Below are positions 1-12,639 of a stretch of 64,000 bases of DNA, one piece after another. This DNA is from Ctenosaura bakeri. Its lineage: Eukaryota > Chordata > Lepidosauria > Squamata > Iguanidae. The notes beneath the pieces are model-generated. The model made no database searches. It worked only from the letters and a program-made list of their open reading frames with translations, and was not told the origin of the DNA. Position 1 is the stretch's first letter. Each line of letters begins with the position of its first letter. Made by a program: the position numbers and the translations under genes. The DNA lies in assembly GCA_948474755.1 (NCBI GenBank), contig CAOLHI010003120.1:124001-188000 (forward strand). Direction: 5' to 3'.

Positions 1-4
1 CCAA

Positions 5-646
5 TCAGATTTTATAAATTTTTGAAATTGTTTTTTTCTGATTTTTCATTAAGATTTCATCCAATTTGTTCTCTTCCAATTCCAACCCTGTAGTTTTTAA
101 ATCCATTTTGAACCTTTCTTTTATTTGTCTGTATGGAAACCAGTTCATTGCAATGTTCTGTTCTTCTAGTTCTTCTCTGGTCTTTAACACTGGAGTTCCT
201 CCTTCCCATCTTATTAAATCTTTATACCTTAATGTTCCTCCTAGTTTTGATTCTGTTATTCTGAAAGCCTCTTGGGGTGATGTCCACATTGGTAATTTGC
301 TATGAAATTTTTTTTTATTAATTGTCTGCCATGTTCTAATCAAGGCTTTTCTGACGTAGTCAGAAACTCTCTATCTGTCTTTGCTTTATTGTAACATAGA
401 TATCCGTGCCATCCAAAGTTTACATTAAATCCTGCTAATTCTAATAGTTTATGATTTTTCAGTTGTATCCATTCTTTTATCCACTCTAGGCAACATGTTT
501 GATAGTATACTTCCAGGTGTGGTAGTCTGAATCCTCCTCTCTCTTTGCTATCCTGGAGTATTTTCATTTTTATTTTTGGTTTCTTTCCTGCCCATATAAA
601 TTTTGATAGTTCTTTGTTCCAACTTATAAATGGTCTTTTATTATTT
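5..646 (-). pseudogene. Continuation of older L1 ORF2 (C-terminal part)
   Basis: This resumes the older ORF2 after the inserted L1: KFIWAG-like sequence, then ERGGFRLPHLEVYYQTCCLE, then a frameshift near 340 and MWTSPQEAFRITESKLGG. It runs off the left edge before the stop codon and 3' UTR. Confidence 0.8.
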
Positions 647-662
647 ATTATTGGGATATTCT
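647..662. repeat. Target-site duplication of the inserted L1, left copy
   Basis: The 16-bp sequence attattgggatattct also occurs at 4883-4898. It flanks the poly(T) tract at 662-671 that is the poly(A) tail of the minus-strand insertion. Confidence 0.9.
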
Positions 663-3600
663 TTTTTTTTTATATATATATTTAAAAGTATATAATAGTA
701 AAAAAATCAAATCGTATTTTTACAATCATTTGAATGTACATAATAGTTCACGAAACCGTAACTTCCTTGCTTCCTTTAAGAGTTCTTTATATAGCTACTC
801 TTTATAAACAGAAGCTCCCTAATTCCTTTTGTTGCATTAACCTGTCTTTCTAATCCCTCAGCAATGTCGTTAGAGATGAGTTATACAAATAAATGAACAG
901 TTAAGTAAGTTCAACTCCATCTTTGTCTCCTTATATGTGCACAACCATCGAAAGGACCCACATGTATTACTACCAGCCACAGGTACAAACCTAATCAAAA
1001 CAACATGAAATTTAAATCATAACTTAGAAATTATATGGCCTTTTAACGATAGGTAGTTTGTAATTAGGTTCCATTCCTGGTCAATTTGCTTTTCTTGTTT
1101 CCCCCTCAGTCTAGCTGAGAGGAGATCAAGTTGTTTGTAGTCGAAAATTTTTTGATACCATAGATTTAAATCTGGAATATCAGGCATTTTCCATAGCCTG
1201 GCAAAAACAATTCTCGCTGCTGTAGCCAGAAATAACAGTGTCCTATTGTTCTTAGCTAAAAACTTTGAATCGAATCTTTTTGTCATGTTTAAGAGATAAA
1301 AAGCCGGATCCATAGAAAATGTTATGTTATATATTTCTTCCATTGTCTGATGTATTTTCATCCAATACTTCTTTGTACGAGGACAAGACCACCATATATG
1401 ATAAAAGCTGCCAATGTTTTCATTGCATTTCCAGCACTTGTTATTTCCTGTATGATACATTCGATTAATTTTGTCGGGAGTCAAATAAATCCTATATAGC
1501 ATTTTTAGATAGTTTTCTTTGATTTCTTGCAGAGTTGAAAATTGGATAGTACTTCTCCACGATGTCTCCCATTCGTCTAATGGGATATTACGTTGTAAAT
1601 TTTGGGCCCATTTGATCATCACTTCTTTGACCTCTTCATCTTCCAGTTTTTTGGAGTTTAGATATTTGTAAAAGAGTGAAGCTTTCTGTTTGGATTTTAG
1701 AAAAATTATTTTTTCAAACTCAGTAAATGATTTTTGGCACACAAACCCTTCCAATTTAGAGTCCATTTTAAATCTTTCTTTTATCTGGAGATAGGGGAAC
1801 CAATTTAATAAGATACCCTCATTTTGCAGCTCATCACACGCTTTCAATCTGACATCATCTGGGACCTTTATAAACAATAAATCTTTGTATCTAAGCCACT
1901 CTCCTTTAGGTTTATCCGCCCATTGACCGAAAAATGCTTCTTGGGGCGATACCCACAAAGGAATCTTGGAATATAACGTTGTCTTCATTTTTTTCCAAAT
2001 TCTAATTAGTGACTTCCTCACGTAATGGTTAGAAAATTCTGAGTCAATCTTGTCTTTATTGTACCAGAGATAAGCGTGGAAGCCAAAACGCATATTGGCA
2101 CCCTCTAATGCTAGCAACCTATTATCTTCTAGCGATATCCATTCTTGCAGCCAAACCAAAGCATTCGCATAGTAGTATAATCTAATGTCGGGTAATCCGA
2201 AGCCACCTTTTTCCGGTCTTTCTGATAACAGCTTCCATCTGACTTTTGGCTTTCTTCCCGCCCAGATATATTTAGAGATTTCTTTGTTCCATATTTTGAA
2301 CACTTTGTCATTGGTCATAATCTGTAGATTTTGAAACAAGAAGTTAATTTTAGGTAGAATATTCATTTTGATAGTAGCAATTCTGCCCAAGAGAGAGAGC
2401 TTCAATTTGGTCCATCTTCTGAGATCCGAAATAATCTCTTTCCAGATTTTATTATAATTGTTCTCAAATAAGTCTTTATTTTTTTCGGTAAACCATATGC
2501 CCAAATATTTGATTTTCTTTTGTATCTCACATCCTGTTAATTTTACCAATTCTTCCTTATCACGATTAGTCATGTTCTTCACCATGAGATACGTTTTACT
2601 CTTATTGATTTTTAGACCGGCAGCTTCACCAAAAGTTTGTATTTCATTCATGAGTTCACGGATTCCTGTGATAGGTTCCTCAATGAAAAAGAAGATCATC
2701 CGCAAATGCACGTAGTTTGAATTCTTGTCCTTTTATCTTGATTCCTCTTATACCCGAGTTTTGTCTTATTGTTATATTTAGTGTTTCCAGTACCGCAATA
2801 AACAACAACGGAGAGATTGGACAGCCTTGTCTAGTCCCTTTCTTGATAGGAATAACTTCGGTCAGTTCCCCGTTCACGATTATTCTTGCAGTTTGTTTCT
2901 TATAGATAGCCTGAATCCAAGAAATGAAGTTATCTCCACAGCCCATTTTCTGAAGTGTACACAGCATGAAGGGCCATCGAACTTTATCGAAGGCCTTTTC
3001 GGCATCTAAGAACAAAGTAGCGAGCTGTTTATCCTTTCTCTTTTCATAATATTCAATGGCATTTAACAGAATTCTGATGTTTTGCCTAATATGCCGGTTG
3101 GGTAGGAAACCATTTTGATCGGGATGAATTATATTATTCAGTACTTTTTTGAATTCTCGGCCAAAATCATAGAAAAGATCTTATAATCTGTATTAAGGAG
3201 TGAAATAGGTCTATAATTTTCAGGTAAAGTAAGATCTCTATCTTCTTTAGGGATCAACACAATGTTTGCGTTTTCCCATGTCTCTGGAATACCATTTACC
3301 GTGATTTCATTTAAGACTCTAGTTAACACCGGAGCAATATCATCCACTAACATTTTGTAGAATTGCGCAGTGTAACCATCTGGACCTGGGGCTTTTGAAG
3401 CTTTCAATTTGTGGATGGCCTCCTTCACTTCCATTATGGTAATTTCCTGATTCAAAAGGATTCTTTGATCATCAGAAATTTTTAAAGTCTCATGTCGTTC
3501 TAAGTACGATTTGGCATTCCGAATCTCTACCTCATGGTTCTTATCTTCTTCATAGAGTTGGGTAAAAAATTTCTGAAAAACTTGTTTGATTTCTTTATTT

Positions 3601-4882
3601 AATGTTATAACCTTCTGGTTTTTCTGTATCTTAAGAATTCTTCTTTTTTCTCTCTCTTTCTGAAGTTTGTGGGCCAGCCATTTACCCGGTTTGTTAGCAT
3701 GTTCAATATGATTAAGTCGGCAATATCTCAATGTCTTTTCCACCTCTCCAATATTCCTCGCAGCAATCTGATTCTGCAGTGATTTAATCTCAAGCTTTAA
3801 GTCGTTGTTTGAAGTATCAGATCTGAATTCATTTTCTATTTCTCTTAACTTATCCAATAATTTGAACAATTGTTCATTTTCCAATTTCTTCTTGTGGGAT
3901 CCCAAACTTATCAAATGTCCTCTGATGACTGCCTTAGCAGTGTCCCAAACTGTCTTCAACTGAATATCGTCTTTGATGTTTTCAATAAAAAAGCTTTGTA
4001 AGATGTTTTTCAGTTTAACAACTATAGCATCGTCTCTGAGGAGGCCTTCGTTAAGTTTCCAGTTGTATTGTTGACGCTGCCTGATTTTTAAATGCAGAAG
4101 TATCGGATTGTGATCAGAAGTTATTTTAGGTAGTATTTCCATCTTATTTACGGCAGTATGCAACAATTTAGAAATCAAAAAGTAGTCTATTCTGGATGAG
4201 GTTTTATGTCTGTCCGAAAGAAGGTATAACCTTTTTCTGAACCGTATTTGAATGTCCACACATCTAGTAAACTGTAGTCATCCATCAACTGGAAAAAGTT
4301 TCTTGGCAGCTTACCCTGCGACTTTTTCACCTTTCCTGTATTGGATCTATCCTCTACAGGATTGAGGACACCGTTAAAGTCTCCGAGAAGCAGTATATTT
4401 TTCTGTGATCTTTCTTGAACGTATTCCTCGACCTTTTTCTTGATAGCACAATAGAATTTTCCTTTATTTTCAAGAGGTGCATATATCACTACTAATAACA
4501 TAGTGAAATCTTGAATGTTTAAATCCAACATCAAATAGTGCCCCTCTGGATCTGAATAGATTTCCGTCACATTATATTTGTTCTTTATATAAACCACTAC
4601 TCCTCTTTTTTTCTTTGAGTATGCTGCCGTGTAACATTGCCCCAACCGAGGATTCCTGAGGAACTTAAGATCTTTTTGGGCTATTCTTGTTTCCTGTAAG
4701 GCAATAATATCATAATCAGTTTTCTCCAAATAATGAAAAACATTGCGTTGTTTATATTGCGAATTTAAACCTCTAATGTTCCATGAGAATATTTTTAAAT
4801 CTTTAGCCGCCATCTTAATGATGAATTATCAAGTTCCCTATAATGCCTCAAGCTCTTCATTTTCACTTTCAATTTGTATCTC
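663..4882 (-). mobile_element. Second L1, 5'-truncated just before ORF2, inserted in the older L1
   Basis: On the minus strand the element starts at 4882, about 70 nt before the ORF2 start codon (4813), covers all of ORF2 and a 3' UTR of about 350 nt (1016-672), and ends in poly(A) (the T run at 662-671). The truncated 5' end, poly(A) tail and 16-bp duplication are the marks of target-primed reverse transcription. Its protein differs clearly from the host copy, so two L1 families are represented. Confidence 0.9.
1017..4813 (-). pseudogene. L1 ORF2 of the younger element, full length but frameshifted
   Basis: In order: endonuclease (MAAKDLKIFSWNIRGLNSQY; LQETR; LLGDFNG; SDHNPI near 4115), reverse transcriptase (SKAPGPDGYTAQFYKML; ENYRPISLLN; FLDAEKAFDKVRW; RAFADD with both Asp residues) and a C-terminal Cys/His knuckle (CWKC, then H and C, pattern CX2CX8HX4C). 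Frameshifts lie near 4,220-4,190, in 3,140-3,015 and near 2,700. All catalytic motifs survive but the frame does not, so the copy cannot make full-length ORF2p. Confidence 0.9.
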
Positions 4883-4898
4883 ATTATTGGGATATTCT
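4883..4898. repeat. Target-site duplication of the inserted L1, right copy
   Basis: This is a perfect copy of 647-662. Joining the flanks restores the reading frame of the older ORF2 (codons for NIPI), which confirms the insertion site. Confidence 0.9.
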
Positions 4899-7346
4899 GA
4901 AGCAGGAGCCTGATCTTGAGGAGTACTGTCATCTTTATTGTATTTATTCGACCTAATAATGAAAGATTGAGTTTGTTCCATTTTTTCAGATCTGTTTTGA
5001 TTTGGTTCCAGATTTTTTGGTAATTATTATCATAAAGTTCTGAGTTTTTCTTTGTAATGTATATTCCTAAATACTTAACCTTTTTATCAATATTAAATCC
5101 AGAGAGTTCTTTCAACTCTTCCTCTTCTTTTTTGTTTAGATTCATTGTCAATAATGAGGATTTATTCCTATTGATCCTCAAACCAGCTACTTGACCATAT
5201 TCTTCCAATTCTTCTAACAAATTGGGTAGAGTTTCTTTTGGTTCTTCTAAAAACACCACCATGTTGTCTGCAAAAGCTCTTATTTTATATTCATTCTTCT
5301 TGATCTTTAACTCTTTTATCTGATTTGATTCTCTAATTTTATTATTCAGTATTTCCAATGTCATAATAAATAAAAGGGGCATCCTTGTCTCACCTCCTTA
5401 GAGATCTCAAAATAGTTGGATCTTTCCCCATTAATTATCAAATTTGCTCTCTGATCTTTATAGATGATATCTATGCATTCTTTAAACTTTCCTCCACATC
5501 CATATTCTTCTATACTGTTTTTCATGAACTCCCAAGAGATGTTGTCAAAGGCCTTCTCTGCATCAAGGAATACCATTGCAAACTTCTTTCCTGGATTTTT
5601 ATCATGGTATTCTATACAATTAATAACTGTCCTTATATTTTGTTTAAGACTTCTTCCTGGTAAAAAGGCTGTTTGGTCCTCGTGGATATATTCTTGGAGT
5701 GTCTTTTTCAATCTTCTACTTAATATTGCTGTAAAAATTTTGTAGTCAACGTTCAACAGTGACATTGGTCTGTAATTTCTAACATCTTTGGTATCTTTCC
5801 CTTCTTTAGGAATCAGAATGATATTCGATTCTCCCCAGGTATTAGGTTTTCCTTGTGATGATAATGCCTTTAACATATAGTAAAATGGTGTTATCAATTC
5901 ATCTTGTAGTTTTTTATAATATGTTGCCGTAAATCCATCAGGGCCTGGAGATTTCCCCTCTTTCATTTCTTTGATTGCTTCCGTAATCTCACACATTGTA
6001 ATTGGGGAGTTTAAACATTTATGATGTTCTTCTGAAATCTTTTTGATTTTTTGCTTTTTAAAAAATCTCTCCAATTCGTTCTTTTGTTGATGGGTAATCT
6101 CTTTTCCTGAGAATAGCTTCTCATAATAGTTTACAAATGTCTGCATAATTTTCTCTTGTTCTTTAATTGAATTTTTCCCCTCTTTTATTTCTATGATTAT
6201 ATTTCTTTCCCTCTTTTTCTTCAGTCTATATGAAAGCCACTTCCCGATTTTATTGGCGTGTTCAAATTGGTAACACTTCATATATGCCAATTTTCTTTCT
6301 ATTTCTTCTGTCATTAATTGGGAAATTTCCTTTTGGATTATTTTAATTTCATAATTTATTCTTTTCTTATCTACATTTCCCTTTAAATCTTTTTGGTTTT
6401 TTTGCAACTCCAATGACAGATTTCTAAATTTTCCTCTTTTTTCTTTTTTTGTAAATATTGTTGCTGTAAGAAGAAACCTCGCATTACTGCTTTACTTGTA
6501 TCCCATATAGTACTCATTTTAGTTTCTTCTCTAATATTTTCTTGAAAAAATAATTTTAAATTCTCCTTTGCCTTTTTAAAAATTTCTTCATCTTTTAAGA
6601 GGTTATCATTTAGTCTCCAACTGAACTGTTTTTTTATATCCTTAAGAATCAAAGATACTGGATTGTGGTCGGACAATATTTTTGGGAGTATTTCTACTTT
6701 TTAAATTTCTTTTAATAAGTTCTTAGACACTAGAATCATATCCATTCTTGATAATGATTGGTGTGTATCCAAAAAAATTGTATAATCTTTATCCATTGAG
6801 TGAAGAAATCTCCAAGAGTCTACGATTGTTAAATTTTGTGTCATTTCAAAAAAAGTCTTGGGCAATCTCCCCTGGTCTTTCTTCTTAATTTTCTTAATTG
6901 TTTGTTTATCTTTTTTCCGTATCAGATACCCCGCTCCAATCCCCAGCCAAAATCAAATTCTCATATTCATGTTCTTGAATCAAATCATCTAAATTTTTAT
7001 AGAATTCCTCTTTCTTTTCATTTGGTGCATATATTCTCACAAATAGTATTTTCTTCTTGTTAATCTGTGTCTCTATCCCAATAATCCTTCCTTCTTCATC
7101 TTTAAATATTAATTTTACTGGGATCTTTTTGTGCACATATACTGCCACTCCTCTTTTTTTCTTTTCATAAAGTACCGTGAAACATTTTTCTAATTTTTTA
7201 TTCTTCAAATATTTATCATTTTCCTTATCTATATGGATTTCCTGAAGGCATATTATTTCCCCTTTTAGCTTCCCCAACTGGTGAAAAATCTGTCTTCTTT
7301 TATATTGTGAATTTGTGCCGTGAACATTCCAGGTTATTATTTTCAT
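4899..7346 (-). pseudogene. L1 ORF2, endonuclease and reverse transcriptase, frameshifted (older copy)
   Basis: Pieces in different frames cover the endonuclease (MKIITWNVHGTNSQYKRRQ; LQEIH; LAGDWSG; SDHNPV near 6676) and the reverse transcriptase (KSPGPDGFTATYYKKL; RNYRPMSLLNVDYKI; FLDAEKAFDN; RAFADN). Breaks lie near 6,906-6,680, 6,400 and 5,370. The endonuclease SDH motif is present, but the polymerase FADD motif is FADN. The frame is cut at 4,898 by the second L1. Confidence 0.85.
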
Positions 7347-7391
7347 CTTAAATTTCTTATTCCTTGCTCTTCTCTTAATGTGAGGTCTCTA

Positions 7392-8393
7392 TTAGTAATT
7401 CTTCTTCTTTCTTCTTAAATCCTCTTCCTGATCCGATAAATTTATGATGTCTTCTCTTCTTTCTTGTTCTTTTTCTTGTTGAGTACCCGATTCTTTTTTA
7501 TACTTCTGATTTTTTATCACTCTATCTTTCCTCTTTTCTTCTCTTTCATCCGCTTGTTCTTCTTGCATGTATTTTCTGTAAAATTCTTTTGCTTGATCTA
7601 TTGTCGTCACTTTTTGTGGTTTGTCCTTGAAATAGAAGAAGATCCCTTCTGGGATCTCCCACCTATATCTTATGTTTAATCTCTGTAGCTGCCTTGTTAG
7701 GAAAGAGTATTCTCTTCTTTGTCGTAATAATGCTGCTGGGATATCTTTAAATATCTTTATTTCTTTATCTTCTATCATCAATTTTTCTCTGTAGCTCTGT
7801 TCCAATACAAGGTCTTTGGTCTTCTCTCTAGTAAGATAGACCACTATGTCTCGAGATAACTGTTTCTTCTTAGCAATAGGTGAATCCACCCGAAACATTT
7901 TATCTATCTCTAGTTCAAATTTCTCAATTCTTTGTCCTAAAAAAGTAGCCAACATTTCCGTTACTCTCTCGTATAAATTTTCCTCAGTTTATTCCGGTAA
8001 TCCTCTTATTTTCACACATTTATTTCTATATTTTAATTCTAGTTTCCACTGTGCCTCGGCCTCTATTTGCTGTTCTCTTCTCAAGTTTTCATTTTCCGTT
8101 TCTATTTTTTGTGTCTTCTCTTGTAATGACTCTACTTTTTTATCTATAGTTGTCAGGTCTTGTGTTAATTTTTTTAAATTTTGATTTACTTTTTCCATTT
8201 CTTTTTTGAAGTCTTGTTTTATTTCTGTTCGAATTTCTTTGAGATCTTCTTTTAATTCACTTCTTAATTTTTGAATTTCTTCCACAAATATCTTGATATT
8301 CGGATCCATTATTTTCCCTTCTGTTGATGGTCTTCTTCCCTGTACTTGTGTTTGTAAAAGAAGCTGTGTTGTCTTTTTCTGTCCGGAAGCCAT
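7392..8393 (-). pseudogene. L1 ORF1 (RNA-binding coiled-coil protein), one nonsense codon
   Basis: A single frame of 334 codons is broken only by TAA at 7989-7991 (after RGLPE). The N-terminal third is a long heptad-like coiled coil (EEIQKLRSELKEDLKEIRTE onward), as in L1 ORF1 trimers. It is followed by an RRM-like stretch (CVKIRGLPE) and a C-terminal domain with LLRQRREYSFLTRQLQRLNI. In intact L1s the protein coats L1 RNA. The near-intact frame suggests this copy is not very old. Confidence 0.8.
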
Positions 8394-9690
8394 GTCCTTC
8401 CTCTTTATCTTAATTTCTATTTTACTCCTTCCTTGCTTATCTTTCCTTCTACCTCTTTTTATTTACTAATTAATAAATACTTAAATAATAGCTTCTTATA
8501 TCTCCCCTCCCTCTAAACTATCCTCTTTACCTATCCTTCTTCTCTTTTCCTTCCTCTATTTCCCTTTTCCTCTCTTTCTCTCTTTCCTCTCTATCTCTCT
8601 CCCTTTTTTTCCTTTTTCTTTATTCCTTCTTATACTCTACTTTTCTACGCTTATATTTATCTCTATCTTGTTGTTTTTGTTGTTATTGTTGTTAATTTAT
8701 ATTCCTATCTCTTAGATTTCCTAATGGAGATCCTACGCTTTCCTATAGGTCTATCTCTCCCTTCAGTTCTTCTCCTTAATTCTTAATTCTAGACAATCTT
8801 CCTTATTTCTCTATGTAATAATACTTTATAAAATAACTCAAACATACAAATCCCCTCTCCTTCCTCTTATCACCTTCTCTTATTCGCAACAATTAATTAG
8901 TGTTGTTTAATCTTCTATATCTCCACCCTTTAATCCCCCCAATACTTTTATAATATCCTTATCACTTTAAGTCAATTAAATCAATCAATTAATTAAATCT
9001 TCTTAAATCCCTTATCCTTCAACAAAATATCACAACATAGGAATCTATATATTTATATATATTCTATAAATTATTTCCTCTATTTTAAATTACAACTGTC
9101 TTAAAGAAGATATCAAATTTCTGTAGATCTATGAAATTATAAATGCGTATATACCTATTATAATCACAAATCTATATGTAACTATCCACCTTATTTATAA
9201 AGACAAAGTCAATATATTTAACTAAATTTTATACAAGTACAAATAAATATCTATAATTTTAAATATCTGTATATTTAATAATATTTAATACTTTCTACTT
9301 ATAAATATATATCTTAAATATATGCGTAAATTTCCAAATATATATATATATGTTCTTTAATTATTTCTATAGATCAATTCATATCACATCAACTTCTTCA
9401 AGCCACTCCCTCTATCCCCTCCCACCTCCTTCTTAATACTTATTTCCTCCCCCACTTTCCTAATTGATTAATCCCTTTTCCCCCAAACCCCAAGGTTTCT
9501 GCTGTCTTCTTCTTCAGGATTCCTCTCCTTCTCTCCTTCTCCTCTGTTGAGGGTTGAAAAAGAAAGACAAGAAAACTTTCCTGGTGGGATGTTCTCTACA
9601 CTCGTAGCTCGCTGATTTTTTTTTCTTCTTCTTTGAGTTCTGCTACGATTCTAATTCCGTCCCTATGAGTTCACTCCAATTCTAACTTCC
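8394..9690 (-). other. L1 5' leader, first part
   Basis: This is a CT-rich (GA-rich on the element strand), AT-heavy stretch directly upstream of ORF1. It has no open frame of note and is taken as the L1 5' UTR by position. Confidence 0.5.
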
Positions 9691-9701
9691 AATTTTCTTC
9701 C

Positions 9702-9714
9702 AATAGTAGTAGTA

Positions 9715-9759
<45 letters not shown>

Positions 9760-9958
9760 GTATTTGTATCCCGCCTCTCCACATGGATTGAGGCAGCGAA
9801 CAACATAAAATACATTATACATTGTAAACATACTCAGTCCTCCCCATCCACCAACCCACCTAAACCAACCCCTTAAAATACACAGCAATTAACAATCCAT
9901 CAATTACTATTAGCAAAGCAGCAAGGCAATAGTCCTCATATTCCTTCTCTTTCAAAAA
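9702..9958. repeat. (AAT)n microsatellite and an attached interspersed repeat within the L1 leader
   Basis: About 45 bp of AGT/AAT triplets is followed by tgtatttgtatcccgcctc, a motif seen at the 3' end of a common reptile interspersed repeat; related forms occur near 17,080, 42,395, 52,460 and 53,835. Its length and insertion boundaries are not sharp. Confidence 0.5.
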
Positions 9959-9959
9959 T

Positions 9960-10910
9960 TTTTTATTACAGTTCTGGTACAGACACTTCAAATCCAATCC
10001 AATCCTTACTCCTGATTTTCCCAATGTTCTTTAGTAAACAATCCTTCTATATCAAAAGGTAGCTGAGTTTGCGTTTCTTAATTTCTTTATTTACTGCCAA
10101 AATGTTCCAATTTCTATTCTCTCTTCCCTGTCAGTCCCCGTCCTTCTCCTCTTAAATACAATCTCTCAGTCTTAGAAGGATTTACAGTTCCTTTGTAATC
10201 CCGTTCGTGCTTCACTATCCTTACGCCTCCGCCATTATTTCGTTTTGAGTCCTTTTGTACTGTCTCTAATTTTTTTTATGTTTTTATTTTATTATATTCA
10301 GTCCTTTATTTATTTATTCACCTCTTTCAATGCTTTACTTCCCAAACTCCGATAAATTCCGTTTCTCCTCTCCGTGATTTTCTTTTCCCTTCTCTGTCTC
10401 TATCCGCCACATTCCCCTTCTCTATCTCTGTCCTCCACATTTTCTCTTCCAGTACTGTCTTCTCTCGTTATGAGTCCTTGCAACTGTAAGTCTCCACTTA
10501 CTTATTTCTCACTTCTCTTTGGTTTAATGTTGTTTCAAAATTCTATGGTAAGGCTGGGCTACTGTTAGGTTTTCAGTGAGTGATTGGATTGGTTACTCAT
10601 GATTCTTTCCTTAAAGTTTAAAAGCAAGGCTGTCACTGGTGCTAGGCAGGTTCTCCCTGGTCTGAGCCCGATGACATCCGCTCCGTCAACTTGATCCCAT
10701 CCACTGATGACTCTCCTTCTCCTATTCTCGTCGCTGCTGGGTCGTTCGTTGGCTCTGTGAGCTTCTCCGGATCCCCTTTACTGGGGGGATCTTTTTGGAT
10801 CTCTTTTCAATCTTCCTGTGATCTTTCTTTACTCAGGTTCAGCGACAGCCCAGGAGTGTATAACGCAGGCTGCCATCTGCGCTGACATGTCATCCGGAAG
10901 TCCCAATACT
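9960..10910 (-). other. Probable continuation of the L1 5' leader, CpG-bearing
   Basis: CT-rich sequence with scattered CpGs ends near tgtcatccggaagtcc. It resembles a LINE promoter leader more than unique DNA. No coding sequence is seen. Confidence 0.35.
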
Positions 10911-10947
10911 TTGTTTCTACATATTTCCCACCCCCATCTTCAATTAT

Positions 10948-11140
10948 GAGAGCCAACGGAGTGCAGTGATTTGAGCACTGGACTCATTGGAGACCAGGGT
11001 TTGATTCCCCACTTGGCCATGGAAACCTACTAGGTGACCTTGGGCATGTCACACACACTCAGCCCCAGCAAAGTCCATGATAGGTTTGCCTTAGGTTCGC
11101 TATCAGTCAGAAACAATTTGAAAATGCACAGCAACAACAA
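10948..11140 (+). repeat. tRNA-derived SINE with (CAA)n tail
   Basis: Head gagagccaac, B-box-like region gggtttgattccccac, body 'cttggccatggaaacc', tail gcacagcaacaacaa. This is the commonest SINE in the window. Confidence 0.8.
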
Positions 11141-11147
11141 TCCTCCA

Positions 11148-12560
11148 TTATAACCTCCACAGTAATCTGTACACTTATTTATTTGGAATCCTATCTGATA
11201 ATTGCTCCTTGACTGGCAATTGATGTCATTTAGTCTTAACGAATGAATTCATAAAGAAAAAAGCTGGCGTGTTCTATAGCCAGTTACCTTCTCAGATGCA
11301 AGCAAAAATTATTTCTTATTGCTTAACTTATAGAGAAGTGAAGATGCAGAAATATAGTAAACATTCATCTAGTAGCAGCATAGTAGTCATGATATCACTC
11401 CTTGCACATCCTCATTAAGAGAGATAAATGGTGCTATCCTCCTTTTTTCTGGTGGTAGAAACTGATTTTTTTTCCTCATCACTTCATACTAAAAACATTT
11501 TAATTGTCTCAGGCAGGTCACTTTCTAGCCCAAATCTAACCTACCTCACTTGTTGTAAAGATAGTGAAGTCTTTTTGGAGCGAGAATGGGTAAAGTGCAA
11601 CTCCCGCCACCCCTAGTTAGTGGTGAGGTATACTAGGAACTTCAATCAGGCAACATCTGGAGGGTCGCACCATTCTCCCTCCTGCTTTGGTGTAAACGAG
11701 GGATACCAATGAAATAAGACAGGTGAGATACAGTTGGCTACAACTTTGGTGGCCATAGAAATATTTCTGCTCCCAGCTACTGTGAGTGAAGGAATCGCTG
11801 CTGTACAGCTGGGTGGGGAGCTTGTGGCCAACAAGCTACCGTGAACCTTAGCCATCATAGCCAGTAGTGACGTCTGATGTGTGGTGCATCTGGAGGACCA
11901 CAGACTCCATATCCTTCACACTGACAGTTCCTAATAAGGTTTGCACTCCAGACTTCACAAGAGACTATATAGACAATAAAAGATTTTTATCAGGAAAGCT
12001 ACAAGAAAAATCCATTTTCCATATCCTGTTTTCCATAACTAGTGTGTTCTGTGTCTTTTCTAGACATTACCCAGTTTCTCACAGAATACTAGTCCCTCTG
12101 GAACCGTAAGTGTTTGATCTCTGGATCTTATTTTGTTTATGGTTTTGGATTACACTTGTCTGTCTAGAAGCATCTTCCATGTCGTTATAGTAGAGACAAT
12201 AACTATTGTGACACATAAGCCATAGTCAATAGGTGGTTTAGATGATGTCAAAATCAAATTTATTGATGGTGAACATCCACTACATGGAACAACACCCACA
12301 ATAACAACAACAAAAACCTTGAAGTCTGCACTCACAATATTTTGAACAAGAGCATTAAATCTGTATTAATAAATACATCCTAAGACTTAATCCTGTTAGC
12401 TTTCTCCCATGCAGGTAGAGGGAGGCAATAGGGCTCAGCCTCAATTTTAAAAAAAACAGGCCAAACAAGAAATATTTAAAGGAGAGGATATGGATAGAGG
12501 AAACATTTGTTTGTCTCTAATGTTAATTAAGATCAATGTATGACCTTGGCTGGATCCTGT
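11148..12560. other. Intronic or upstream sequence, nothing recognised
   Basis: The sequence is AT-rich. No exon of the Reeler type, no open frame with splice sites and no clear repeat were recognised here. Confidence 0.4.
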
Positions 12561-12639
12561 GAAGTCTTAGGGCACTAGAGTTCCCTATTTAAGAATTGTT
12601 AGTACCCCTCCCTAAATTAGATAGCACAGGATTCTGTAG

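Larger units (their letters stand above)
1..10910 (-). mobile_element. Older L1-type LINE, 5' region and both ORFs, interrupted; 3' end beyond the left edge
   Basis: Read on the minus strand, an AT- and CT-rich leader (about 10,910-8,394) is followed by ORF1 (8393-7392) and ORF2 (7346 to past position 1). ORF2 carries several frameshifts. Its reverse transcriptase reads RAFADNMVVF, where active copies have FADD, so the second catalytic Asp is Asn. The element is split at 4,883 by a younger L1; the frame LLLQNIPI resumes at 646 and continues with NNKRPFISWNKELSKFIWAG. The 5' limit near 10,910 is inferred from the end of the CT-rich, CpG-bearing leader. The copy is dead. Confidence 0.8.
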
